Shown here: positions 16,897 through 23,997 of the stretch, piece after piece
Layout: each line of letters begins with the position of its first letter
Numbering within the stretch: position 1 is the stretch's first letter
NCBI RefSeq assembly: GCF_034259105.1
Contig: NZ_CP139477.1
Coordinates: 35,298-99,297 of the forward strand
Origin: Limosilactobacillus reuteri
GTDB taxonomy: Bacteria > Bacillota > Bacilli > Lactobacillales > Lactobacillaceae
DNA: 64,000 bases
Direction of reading: 5' to 3'
Translations under genes and position numbers: made by a program
Notes under the pieces: generated by a model
What the model was told of the DNA's origin: nothing
What the model saw: the letters and a program-made list of their open reading frames with translations, nothing else
The model's database searches: none

Positions 16897-17657
16897 CAGT
16901 ACTACCGCGTTCGTGCGGTGAATAGGCATGGGCAAAGTAAACCTGAGTACCAGTTCGCTGCTCAATTGCCTGGTAGTTAGCGAACTCTTTACCATGATCT
17001 ACGGTAAGCGTCTTGAGCTTGTCTTGAAGTTGACTAGCTAGTTCAAGTACGGCTTGAGTCATGGACTGACTGTCGCGACCATGGAGCCGTTTAACAATTG
17101 TCAGGCGACTCTTACGCTCCACAAAAGTAGCCACAGCTTTGACCTTTACGTTTGCCAGAAAGTACGGTATCAGCTTCAAAGTGGCCGAATTCCTGGCGAG
17201 TTTCGACTTTATGAGAACGCTCTTCAATGGAGCGGCCGTGACTGAACGTACCACGCTTTTCTTTAGCACGATGACGACGAATTCCATGATCAGGCAAATC
17301 GGGTAACTGTACATCAAGCCATCCTTGATCAATCCAGTTATAGACCGTCTTGTAGGCAATCCCAACTACATGGGCAACTTGTTCAGGGGACCACTTCTGG
17401 ACTTGAATCTTTTCCTCAATCAAGTGCTTAAGGCTTTTAGTGAGTGAAGACTTCCGCCCCCGTTGACTAACCTTGCGTTCAAAGTCAGTTTGCGCTAGTT
17501 CAGCTTGATACCCACTATTTAGCCGGTGAAGTTCGTTAAAGATGGTGGTCTTACTAAAGCCTAAGTAGTTAGCGATGTATCGCAAGGAACGTCCTTCATT
17601 ATGAAGCGTTTCAATGACAACACGGTTCTGGAATGATAAAATAGTGGTGCTCATCAA
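16897..17657 (-). pseudogene. IS30-family transposase type B (copy A), frameshifted and truncated
   Basis: The first 175 codons from ATG 17657 encode the HTH (RSLRYIANYLGFSKTTIFNEL) and the beginning of the DDE domain (FGHFEADTVLSGKRKGQ). An extra A in GGTCAAAGC shifts the frame, which then continues as VATFVERKSRLTIVKRLHGRD and the SPHERGS motif until the truncation point. The same extra A occurs in copy B. Confidence 0.85.
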
Positions 17658-17755
17658 GGTCCTTCTTTCTAATGGAATGTTGTGGTAACACCATTAAAGA
17701 CCTTGATGGGTTTTTCTGTCCACTTAAATGTTCAACTTAAATTTTACAATCTGCC
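16897..17755 (-). mobile_element. IS30-family element type B, copy A, 3'-truncated
   Basis: The left end of the element is at 17755 (GGCAGATTGTAAAATTTAAG on the minus strand). The copy follows the complete relative at 25730-26785 until about 16897, where similarity stops in the DDE region. Other type-B members are at 23680-23890 (fragment) and 31966-33020 (intact). Confidence 0.8.
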
Positions 17756-17761
17756 ACTCAC

Positions 17762-17796
17762 AAAAAAAAACCGTCAATTTACTGACAGCTTTTTTA
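17762..17796 (-). terminator. Terminator of the sugar transporter gene
   Basis: On the minus strand AAAAAAGCTGTCAGTAAATTGACGG is followed by a run of at least eight T, directly after the transporter stop. Confidence 0.65.
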
Positions 17797-18684
17797 TCAT
17801 CCTTTAGATTTTACAATTGCAAGTAAAATTGCACCTGTTACGAACAGAACAATCCCAATTCCAACATAAACCAATTCTTTTTTGGTTTTCTTTTCACCAA
17901 GGAAGAGAATTCCTCCAATAGTTGAAATGATAACACCTAATTGTGAGAATGAAAAGGCAATTGCGTCACCAGCAGCGCTTGCAGCCATAAGCATAAAGAT
18001 ATTACCTACACCAAACATTACTCCATCAATCATATTTTGATAAACATATTTTTCCATTTTAATTTTGAAACGACCCATCACAAGTGCTCCAAAGATCATC
18101 CCAACTGACATTGGCAAGATAATTGTCAGTGTATCAAAATGAACATTGAACCAAAGTACTGCTAAGTTATTAAAAAGAATAACATAGCTAACATATCCCA
18201 AAGTTGAGTAAGTTAAAGCAATCAATCCTTTAGTATAATTACGTCCTTCTTCAACAACTGCATTTTCTGGGTCACGTTTAGCTGAGAAATAGAACCCAAC
18301 TACCAAAACAGCCATTGCAATAAATCCGAGAATAAATTGAATTTGTTTTGTCCATTCGTGGAAAGCAAAAACCCCAAGCAATCCACCAATTACTAATTGA
18401 CTTCCTGATGAAAGTGGACTCGCTACTGAAACACCCATGTATTTCATTGATTTAAACTGACCAAATTGTCCAATTGCCCAAAGCAATCCACCAATAAATC
18501 CAATTAAGAAAATTTGCCATGTCAACGTTGGCATGCGGAATAAGAAAACAATAAGTGCAAAAACAAAAGCGCCCAAAGTCATTCCAAGTGTTTGTTGATT
18601 AGCATCACCACCAAATTTATTAGCTACCAATCCGATAGAACCCCAAGCAAAAATTGGAACAAGCGCGAGAAGAACTCCTTGCAT
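17797..18684 (-). CDS. GRP-family sugar uptake protein (GlcU/RbsU type)
   Basis: A 295-residue, very hydrophobic protein with about ten membrane segments. It belongs to the glucose/ribose porter (GRP) family of the drug/metabolite superfamily: the N-terminal FAWGSIGLVANKFGGDANQQTLGMT, the central SGSQLVIGGLLGVFAFHEW and the C-terminal GDAIAFSFSQLGVIISTIGGIL are typical. Family members take up glucose or ribose with protons. Which sugar is used here cannot be decided. The gene stands alone between IS elements and has its own terminator. Confidence 0.88.
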   Translation of the reverse strand: MQGVLLALVPIFAWGSIGLVANKFGGDANQQTLGMTLGAFVFALIVFLFRMPTLTWQIFLIGFIGGLLWAIGQFGQFKSMKYMGVSVASPLSSGSQLVIGGLLGVFAFHEWTKQIQFILGFIAMAVLVVGFYFSAKRDPENAVVEEGRNYTKGLIALTYSTLGYVSYVILFNNLAVLWFNVHFDTLTIILPMSVGMIFGALVMGRFKIKMEKYVYQNMIDGVMFGVGNIFMLMAASAAGDAIAFSFSQLGVIISTIGGILFLGEKKTKKELVYVGIGIVLFVTGAILLAIVKSKG

Positions 18685-18799
18685 GTTTATATTTACCTCT
18701 TTAAAATAATTTTTTACACAAATAATTAACCATATCTCTATTTTACTATTTTTTCAATAAAAAAAAAGAGATAAAAGAATACACAAGAACCATAACTGT

Positions 18800-20074
18800 G
18801 GCTCTACGTCAACTGGTGTTGAAGAATAAATTTATCATTTGAGGCGGTTCTCCATTTGGGGAGCCGTCTTTGTCATGTTATGCCGTGATTTGGTAGATTC
18901 GTTTGAAGAAGTTCAGCTGATTCTTGAAGCCAAAACAGGATCGTTTGAGTGACTTGATGAGTCGGTTAATCCCTTCGATCGGTCCGTTGGAATAAGGGCT
19001 GGTGACAGCGGCGAGAACAGCGACTTTGTGTCGCTTAAGCGTCGCGATCGTCATGTCCATTGCCGTACCGCTTGGCTTGTAAGTAGCTAACAGGTTTGCC
19101 AGTTCCGCGGGATGTTTCTTCACCATCAAAGCATCATGAAGCGCTAAGTAGGTCTCGTAGGTTTGCTTGAGCTTGGGCTCAGTATCAAGTGCGATATCGA
19201 TGGCCTCGTGTTGCGTGACGTCTTGGGCCTTGGGGGAAACCTCATGAATAATCGTCTGATAAGCTGCGTTCATGTCCATGGTGACCGTCTGGACCCGAGT
19301 GCGTTCAGCGAGTGAATAATGAGCGATGAAGAAGTTTTTAATCGTGCGGTTGAATCGATCACCAAGCAAGGCAATCAGACGATGTGAATCGGCATCAAGA
19401 CAGATAAACGACATCATGCCATGAGTGGAACGGAACTCATCAAAGCAGAGTCGCGTGGGTAGCCGGCGAGCCGGTCGGAGTTTGAGATTTTGGTCAATGA
19501 TCAGTTGAACCGAGGAAGCTGAGATCCCGATAATACGGGCGATGGTTTTGAATGGCAACCGTTCATGCGCTAACTTCATGATTCGCTCTGTCATTTGAGC
19601 GGCGATCGTGTGGTTGGGTTGCACGAGTGGCGTCTTGGCACTGACTGTGTGGTAACAGTTATGACAGCGCCATCGTTGCTTGTGCAAGTCAATGACTGTC
19701 GGTATTTACCCCGTTTAGGACGCGCACGTGGGCCGTGTAAAACCCGTTAGGGTGCAAGGCATCAAAGCCACACAGTGGGCACCGGGTTAACCGGTAAGTC
19801 AGCTCGGCATCAATCACATGATACTGGCGACGACGTACCCAGTTGCCGCAATATTCATGACGAACAAAGGCTACTTTGATATTATGGTCTGGTATTTTAA
19901 GGACGGAAAGTGTAGGATCGTATTGGGACATTTACTCATAACCTCGCTTGCTTTTGGTTTCGACGCTAACAAGCATACATAGCATGGACACTGAGTAGGT
20001 GTCTTTTTGCGTTATCCAAAAAGGGCCTACACGTTCAGTGCTGATTATTTCTCAACACCAGAAAGTGTAGACCC
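18800..20074 (-). mobile_element. ISL3-family element (second type), internally deleted
   Basis: Ends GGCTCTACGTCAACTGGTGT at 18800 and, inward from 20074, GGGTCTACACTTTCTGGTGT share the CTGGTGTTGA core. The element carries a transposase that has lost about 75 residues. A relative with similar ends lies at 55283-56835. Confidence 0.75.
18878..19931 (-). pseudogene. ISL3-family transposase, frameshift plus internal deletion
   Basis: The N-terminal 80 residues (19689-19931) contain the zinc-ribbon LTRCPLCGFDALHPNGFY and end out of frame. The remainder (18878-19687) starts at KQRWRCHNC. After IIHEVSPKA the sequence jumps to DVTQHEAIDIALDTEPKLKQ, so the block carrying the DRFHI catalytic Asp, present in the relative at 55.4-56.7 kb, is missing. 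LCFDEFRSTHG and YSNGPIEGINRLIK remain. It cannot be catalytically active. Confidence 0.85.
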
Positions 20075-20083
20075 TTTTATATT

Positions 20084-20184
20084 ACAATTCCTGCCAAAAG
20101 CAGTTAAATCAACGTCCGCGCAAAGTGTTAAATTATGAAACCCCATATGAAGTATTTTTTGACAAACCGTTGCACTTAGTTTGA
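20084..20184 (+). pseudogene. C-terminal fragment of another IS30-family transposase
   Basis: One frame reads QLNQRPRKVLNYETPYEVFF and ends DKPLHLV-stop at 20184, the classic IS30 C-terminus. The adjacent TTTGACAATTCG is its terminal repeat. The left side is cut at the ISL3-type end. A similar terminal remnant lies at 50370-50390. Confidence 0.7.
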
Positions 20185-20202
20185 CAATTCGCCAGATAAA
20201 TA

Positions 20203-20237
20203 AAAGCAAGCACCTATGTAAAAAAGTGCCTGCTTTG
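20203..20237. terminator. Hairpin AAAGCAAGCAC/GTGCCTGCTTT
   Basis: A near-perfect stem with an AT-rich loop. The left part also occurs at 46694-46719, where an ISL3 element has cut it. Confidence 0.55.
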
Positions 20238-20367
20238 ATTAATTATCAAAAAAATTCCAATCTATATTTATAAAGGGTTATCTCACCAATTTAAATATTG
20301 ATTAACTGATCTTCAATTGCTCAATTATTTACGTTCTAAGAAGCCTAATACAGATAAATTCGGCTAA

Positions 20368-20508
20368 TTATCCATGTAATTTTTGTTGCAATGTATCACC
20401 AATGCCATCTACTTTCTTAGCAGCCAAGACGGTGCCACCGATGAGGACACCACCTACAATGAGCGTAGAAGCGATCATAAACTTAAATACACTTTTTAAG
20501 ACGTCCAT
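20368..20508 (-). CDS. Small membrane protein of the asp23 module (locus 1)
   Basis: A 46-residue ORF, MDVLKSVFKFMIASTLIVGG onward, with one transmembrane helix and a short C-terminal tail ending DTLQQKLHG. It has GGGGGAATTTT upstream and lies 11 bases after glsB. The same protein is encoded at 23537-23677. No known family is recognised; its constant place in the module suggests a membrane partner of the Asp23/GlsB proteins. Confidence 0.7.
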   Translation of the reverse strand: MDVLKSVFKFMIASTLIVGGVLIGGTVLAAKKVDGIGDTLQQKLHG

Positions 20509-20519
20509 AAAATTCCCCC

Positions 20520-20771
20520 TTACTTTTTACTGGTTCGACCAACAACTAATGAAACAATCAGAACTAAAATAATTGCTCCGATGATCGATGGTATCAATGC
20601 CATGCCAGCTAACGAAGGGCCCCAAGTGCCAAGGAGCCCTTGGCCAATCCACGCACCGATTAAACCAGCTACGATGTTTGCAATCCAGCCCATAGCAGCA
20701 CCACGGTTAGTGATTGCGCTAGCAATGGCACCAATGATTGCCCCGACAATTAATGACCATATAAGTCCCAT
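20520..20771 (-). CDS. GlsB/YeaQ/YmgE-family membrane protein (locus 1)
   Basis: An 83-residue protein with three hydrophobic helices and the transglycosylase-associated protein pattern (GLIWSLIVGAIIGAIASAI, GWIANIVAGLIGAWIG, GPSLAGMALIPSIIGAIILVLI). It is the usual companion of Asp23/Gls24 proteins. This copy has an ITNR-containing insertion in the first loop (SAITNRGAAMG) that the two other module copies lack. Confidence 0.88.
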   Translation of the reverse strand: MGLIWSLIVGAIIGAIASAITNRGAAMGWIANIVAGLIGAWIGQGLLGTWGPSLAGMALIPSIIGAIILVLIVSLVVGRTSKK

Positions 20772-20785
20772 ATTTACTCACTCCC

Positions 20786-21328
20786 TTAGTTAACACGACT
20801 AGATTTATTGTCAGACGTTACTTTATCAACGCTGTCACCTAATTTTTCCTTCGATTTCTTTGCGCCCTTACTGACGGCTTCCTTCGTTTTGTCTGTGGCA
20901 TCGCTCACGCGATCTTGCAGAGAAGTCGAATCTTTTTCATATTGCTCCTTTGTCTTGATATCAACAACATTCACATTTACCTCAATTACTTCTAATTCGG
21001 TCATATTCTTTACTTCCCGAACGATAACATTTTTGATCTTGTCATACAGTTTAGAAATATCAATGCCGTATTCAGCAACAATGTCGAGATCCGCTGCAAC
21101 CTGCTTTTTTCCAACCTCTACATCAATTCCTGATGTGACATCTGAAGTATTAACTAGTTTTTCAGCAATATTTGAGAAAAAGCCGCCATCTACGGTTAAT
21201 AAGCCATCTACTTCAGAAAGTGCGATACCAATGATCTTTTGAATAACCTTATCATCAAATGTTAAATTGCCTTTAACACCAGACTTTTCGTTAGTTGTTG
21301 TTTTCTCACTTGGCGTTACATTCTGCAT
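20786..21328 (-). CDS. Asp23/Gls24-family envelope stress protein (locus 1)
   Basis: A 180-residue Asp23 (DUF322) protein. The core from about residue 20 to 130 has GNLTFDDKVIQKIIGIALSE, DGLLTVDGGFFSNIAEKL and VIVREVKNMTELEVIEVNVN. The C-terminal 45 residues are a charged, coiled-coil-like tail (DRVSDATDKTKEAVSKGAKK). In staphylococci Asp23 is tethered to the membrane by AmaP and protects the envelope; the same set of genes is present here. It differs from the locus 2 copy at two residues (A for V in QVAADLD, K for T in KEKLGDS). Confidence 0.92.
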   Translation of the reverse strand: MQNVTPSEKTTTNEKSGVKGNLTFDDKVIQKIIGIALSEVDGLLTVDGGFFSNIAEKLVNTSDVTSGIDVEVGKKQVAADLDIVAEYGIDISKLYDKIKNVIVREVKNMTELEVIEVNVNVVDIKTKEQYEKDSTSLQDRVSDATDKTKEAVSKGAKKSKEKLGDSVDKVTSDNKSSRVN

Positions 21329-21355
21329 AATTTTTCCTCCTTATAATTCAAACAG

Positions 21356-21541
21356 TTATTTAAAAACATTTGTTAAGATACCAGTTTTTTGAATATAATA
21401 ACCCGCGGTAATCCCGATTGCCATAAAAATCAAAACAAAAAGCGTCTTGAAAAATCCAAAAGTGATGATAAGGACCGCTAAGAGCAATCCCATAATTCCA
21501 CCAATTAGTGGCCAAAAATAGGCTTTAATGAGTTCGGTCAC
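21356..21541 (-). CDS. DUF2273-family small membrane protein (locus 1)
   Basis: A 61-residue protein with two transmembrane helices around a short turn (PLIGGIMGLLLAVLIITFGF and LFVLIFMAIGITAGYY). DUF2273 proteins sit between amaP and asp23 in Firmicutes. The identical protein is encoded at 22519-22704 and 34041-34226. Confidence 0.88.
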   Translation of the reverse strand: MTELIKAYFWPLIGGIMGLLLAVLIITFGFFKTLFVLIFMAIGITAGYYIQKTGILTNVFK

Positions 21542-21552
21542 GATATCACCTC

Positions 21553-22113
21553 CTAGACAACTCGAGATTTATGCACATTAGCGTCCGACTCATTAAAATC
21601 AACGAGTCTGATTTTAATTTTTTTCTGTTCAGAAATTCCAAGACAAATACGCAAATCTTTTTTTAATTGATTAAGAAAATTTGCAGTCTGTTTCTTGGCA
21701 TTGACTGAATTTAGTAGATCACCCGATATTTTAAGTGTGATCCCTTTTCGTGATAACTTAGATGATACCTTGGGGTTGCCAATAAAGGGTTCATGTTGAA
21801 GTGCTGAAAGCGCAAAATGTTCAATAGCTTTCTTACTGACGGTCACTTGACCATCAGACTTTTGATGAAGATATAATGATTGTGCCCGTGGCCAAAAAAG
21901 TGTGATAAGCAAAAAAATAATTAACAGTACCGCCAGAATTACTCCACTCCAAAAGAGGTATATCGGTTCGTACTGCTCCAACCAACCAAGCTTTAATGAC
22001 ATGGGTGTACTAGTACCAATGGCCGTTGACCAATTTTTAAAGACAAGAACTATGGATAAAGGAAATGCAAGGATAATAGCAACTACTATTAATGCCTTAA
22101 ATATAAATCTCAT
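21553..22113 (-). CDS. amaP: AmaP-type alkaline shock membrane anchor protein (locus 1)
   Basis: A 186-residue protein read from ATG 22113 with AAGGAGGCGGTGAT upstream. It has two N-terminal membrane helices (about residues 5-25 and 50-75) and a cytoplasmic domain (VSKKAIEHFALSALQHEP, VSSKLSRKGITLKISGDLL, KDLRICLGISEQKKIKIRLV). AmaP anchors Asp23 at the membrane. Only this module still has a complete amaP; the other two keep just the last codons. Confidence 0.88.
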   Translation of the reverse strand: MRFIFKALIVVAIILAFPLSIVLVFKNWSTAIGTSTPMSLKLGWLEQYEPIYLFWSGVILAVLLIIFLLITLFWPRAQSLYLHQKSDGQVTVSKKAIEHFALSALQHEPFIGNPKVSSKLSRKGITLKISGDLLNSVNAKKQTANFLNQLKKDLRICLGISEQKKIKIRLVDFNESDANVHKSRVV

Positions 22114-22218
22114 ATCACCGCCTCCTTTACCATAGTTATAGCACAACAGGTAGTGATGATGAAACTATATGCTCTTATAAGGAACCAATTAAGATTTTTA
22201 TTTGACTAAACCAATCTA

Positions 22219-22242
22219 GCCACTAGGGTATACCCTAGTGGC
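22219..22242. repeat. 24-bp perfect palindrome at the centre of the inverted asp23 duplication
   Basis: GCCACTAGGGTA is followed immediately by its exact complement TACCCTAGTGGC and then CGTTTTT. A degenerate copy (CACTAGGGTATACCCTATTGG) is at 33750-33770 before locus 3. It may be an operator or a terminator-like hairpin. Confidence 0.6.
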
Positions 22243-22277
22243 CGTTTTTGATCCATTATCAATGGCTTTTTAAATTA

Positions 22278-22331
22278 GGGCCTAGTACTTTGGGAATGGA
22301 AATACTTTCCAACACCAAAAATTCTAGACCC
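22278..22331. repeat. 54-bp hairpin element, copy 1
   Basis: GGGCCTAGTACTTTGGGAAT at the left and, read inward from the right, GGGTCTAGAATTTTTGGTGT form an imperfect 54-bp inverted repeat. The same 54 bp occurs at 33800-33853 and, inverted, at 55283-55336, where it begins an ISL3-type element. Copies 1 and 2 are therefore solo IS ends or an independent repeat. Confidence 0.7.
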
Positions 22332-22396
22332 GATTATTTTTGTTAAACGAGATTTCTATATATAATGGAATTATAAATTTACTGTTGGAGGTTTTT

Positions 22397-22507
22397 ATGA
22401 CTGATTTATTTGCAGATGGGACTATCTCTATCCATGGAGCTCAAGAAAATAACTTAGTTGATTTTAATGAGTTGGACGCTAATGTGCATAAATCTCGAGT
22501 TGTCTAG
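22397..22507 (+). CDS. Chimeric mini-gene: UvrA-like N-terminus fused to AmaP C-terminus (locus 2)
   Basis: A 36-residue ORF with GGAGG eight bases before ATG. Residues 1-20 (ending ISIHGAQENNL) match the start of UvrA-type ATPases, where IHGAxxNNL precedes the first Walker region. Residues 20-36 (VDFNELDANVHKSRVV) match the AmaP end VDFNESDANVHKSRVV. The junction is in frame. An illegitimate recombination at similar NLVDFNE/RLVDFNE codons probably placed the asp23 module under a uvrA-like promoter. The peptide itself may have no function. Confidence 0.65.
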   Translation: MTDLFADGTISIHGAQENNLVDFNELDANVHKSRVV

Positions 22508-22518
22508 GAGGTGATATC

Positions 22519-22704
22519 GTGACCGAACTCATTAAAGCCTATTTTTGGCCACTAATTGGTGGAATTATGGGATTGCTCTTAGCGGTCCTTATCATCACTT
22601 TTGGATTTTTCAAGACGCTTTTTGTTTTGATTTTTATGGCAATCGGGATTACCGCGGGTTATTATATTCAAAAAACTGGTATCTTAACAAATGTTTTTAA
22701 ATAA
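22519..22704 (+). CDS. DUF2273-family small membrane protein (locus 2)
   Basis: Identical in sequence (61 residues) to the protein at 21356-21541, on the opposite arm of the inverted duplication. GTG/ATG context: the start follows AGGAGGTGATATC and overlaps closely with the end of the chimeric mini-gene, so the two are translationally linked. Confidence 0.88.
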   Translation: MTELIKAYFWPLIGGIMGLLLAVLIITFGFFKTLFVLIFMAIGITAGYYIQKTGILTNVFK

Positions 22705-22731
22705 CTGTTTGAATTATAAGGAGGAAAAATT

Positions 22732-23274
22732 ATGCAGAATGTAACGCCAAGTGAGAAAACAACAACTAACGAAAAGTCTGGTGTTAAAGGCAATTTAACA
22801 TTTGATGATAAGGTTATTCAAAAGATCATTGGTATCGCACTTTCTGAAGTAGATGGCTTATTAACCGTAGATGGCGGCTTTTTCTCAAATATTGCTGAAA
22901 AACTAGTTAATACTTCAGATGTCACATCAGGAATTGATGTAGAGGTTGGAAAAAAGCAGGTTGCAGTGGATCTCGACATTGTTGCTGAATACGGCATTGA
23001 TATTTCTAAACTGTATGACAAGATCAAAAATGTTATCGTTCGGGAAGTAAAGAATATGACCGAATTAGAAGTAATTGAGGTAAATGTGAATGTTGTTGAT
23101 ATCAAGACAAAGGAGCAATATGAAAAAGATTCGACTTCTCTGCAAGATCGCGTGAGCGATGCCACAGACAAAACGAAGGAAGCCGTCAGTAAGGGCGCAA
23201 AGAAATCGAAGGAAACATTAGGTGACAGCGTTGATAAAGTAACGTCTGACAATAAATCTAGTCGTGTTAACTAA
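22732..23274 (+). CDS. Asp23/Gls24-family envelope stress protein (locus 2)
   Basis: A 180-residue protein nearly identical to the locus 1 copy; it has QVAVDLD and KETLGDS where locus 1 has QVAADLD and KEKLGDS. AAGGAGGAAAAATT precedes the ATG. Same Asp23 core and coiled-coil-like tail. Confidence 0.92.
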   Translation: MQNVTPSEKTTTNEKSGVKGNLTFDDKVIQKIIGIALSEVDGLLTVDGGFFSNIAEKLVNTSDVTSGIDVEVGKKQVAVDLDIVAEYGIDISKLYDKIKNVIVREVKNMTELEVIEVNVNVVDIKTKEQYEKDSTSLQDRVSDATDKTKEAVSKGAKKSKETLGDSVDKVTSDNKSSRVN

Positions 23275-23288
23275 GGGAGTGAGTAAAT

Positions 23289-23525
23289 ATGGGACTTATT
23301 TGGTCATTAATCGTCGGGGCAATCATTGGGGCCATTGCTGGCGCAGCTGCTATGGGCTGGATTGCAAACATCGTAGCTGGTTTAATCGGTGCGTGGATTG
23401 GTCAAGGGCTCCTTGGCACTTGGGGCCCTTCGTTAGCTGGCATGGCATTGATACCATCGATCATCGGAGCAATTATTTTAGTTCTGATTGTTTCATTAGT
23501 TGTTGGTCGAACCAGTAAAAAGTAA
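23289..23525 (+). CDS. GlsB/YeaQ/YmgE-family membrane protein (locus 2)
   Basis: A 78-residue three-helix membrane protein, with the first loop AIAGAAAMG lacking the five-residue insertion of locus 1. The C-terminal helix ILVLIVSLVVGRTSKK is the same as in locus 1. Confidence 0.88.
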   Translation: MGLIWSLIVGAIIGAIAGAAAMGWIANIVAGLIGAWIGQGLLGTWGPSLAGMALIPSIIGAIILVLIVSLVVGRTSKK

Positions 23526-23536
23526 GGGAGAATTTT

Positions 23537-23677
23537 ATGGACGTTTTGAAAAGTGTATTTAAGTTTATGATCGCTTCTACGCTCATTGTAGGTGGTGTTC
23601 TCATCGGCGGCACCGTCTTGGCTGCTAAGAAGGTAGATGGCATTGGTGATACGTTACAACAAAAATTACATGGATAA
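23537..23677 (+). CDS. Small membrane protein of the asp23 module (locus 2)
   Basis: The 46-residue single-helix protein is the same as the one at 20368-20508 and again directly follows glsB. This third module member is absent from locus 3, where glsB has a different 3' half. Confidence 0.7.
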   Translation: MDVLKSVFKFMIASTLIVGGVLIGGTVLAAKKVDGIGDTLQQKLHG

Positions 23678-23679
23678 TT

Positions 23680-23890
23680 GGTAGATTGTAAAATTTAAGT
23701 TGAACATTTAAGTGGACAGAAAAACCCATCAAGGTCTTTAATGGTGTTGCTAAACTAAATCCATTGAAAGAAGGACCTTTATGGGCACCACTATCTTATC
23801 ATTTTCAGACCGCGTTGTCATTGAAACACTTCATAACGAGAAACGTTCCTTACAGTATATCGCTAATTACTTAGGCTTTAGTAAAACCAC
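23680..23890 (+). mobile_element. 5' fragment of IS30-family element type B
   Basis: Starts with the terminal repeat GGTAGATTGTAAAATTTAAG and encodes the first about 36 residues of the transposase (TTILSFSDRVVIETLHNEKR, LGFSKTT). It stops being similar after GTAAAACCAC at about 23890. It closes the asp23 locus 2 and precedes the multicopper oxidase. Confidence 0.8.
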
Positions 23891-23939
23891 ACACCGGTAG
23901 TTGACCTGACGCTTGTGATTCATTACAATAAACGTGACG

Positions 23940-23972
23940 AAGGCGGTACAGGGGACCTCTCCGGTACCGTCT
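23940..23972 (+). terminator. Hairpin in the multicopper oxidase leader
   Basis: AGGCGGTACAGGGGA pairs imperfectly with TCTCCGGTACCGTCT, followed by TTTATT. It may terminate upstream transcription or act as a leader element. A T-box was considered but no full motif was found. Confidence 0.45.
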
Positions 23973-23997
23973 TTATTCATTTGAAGGAGGAATCGTA

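Noticed and set aside
20808-21242. Ser/Thr/Phe-rich 144-codon frames opposite each asp23 gene (also 22818-23252 and 34340-34774)
   Set aside because: They recur only because asp23 recurs; composition and lack of start signals mark them as shadows.
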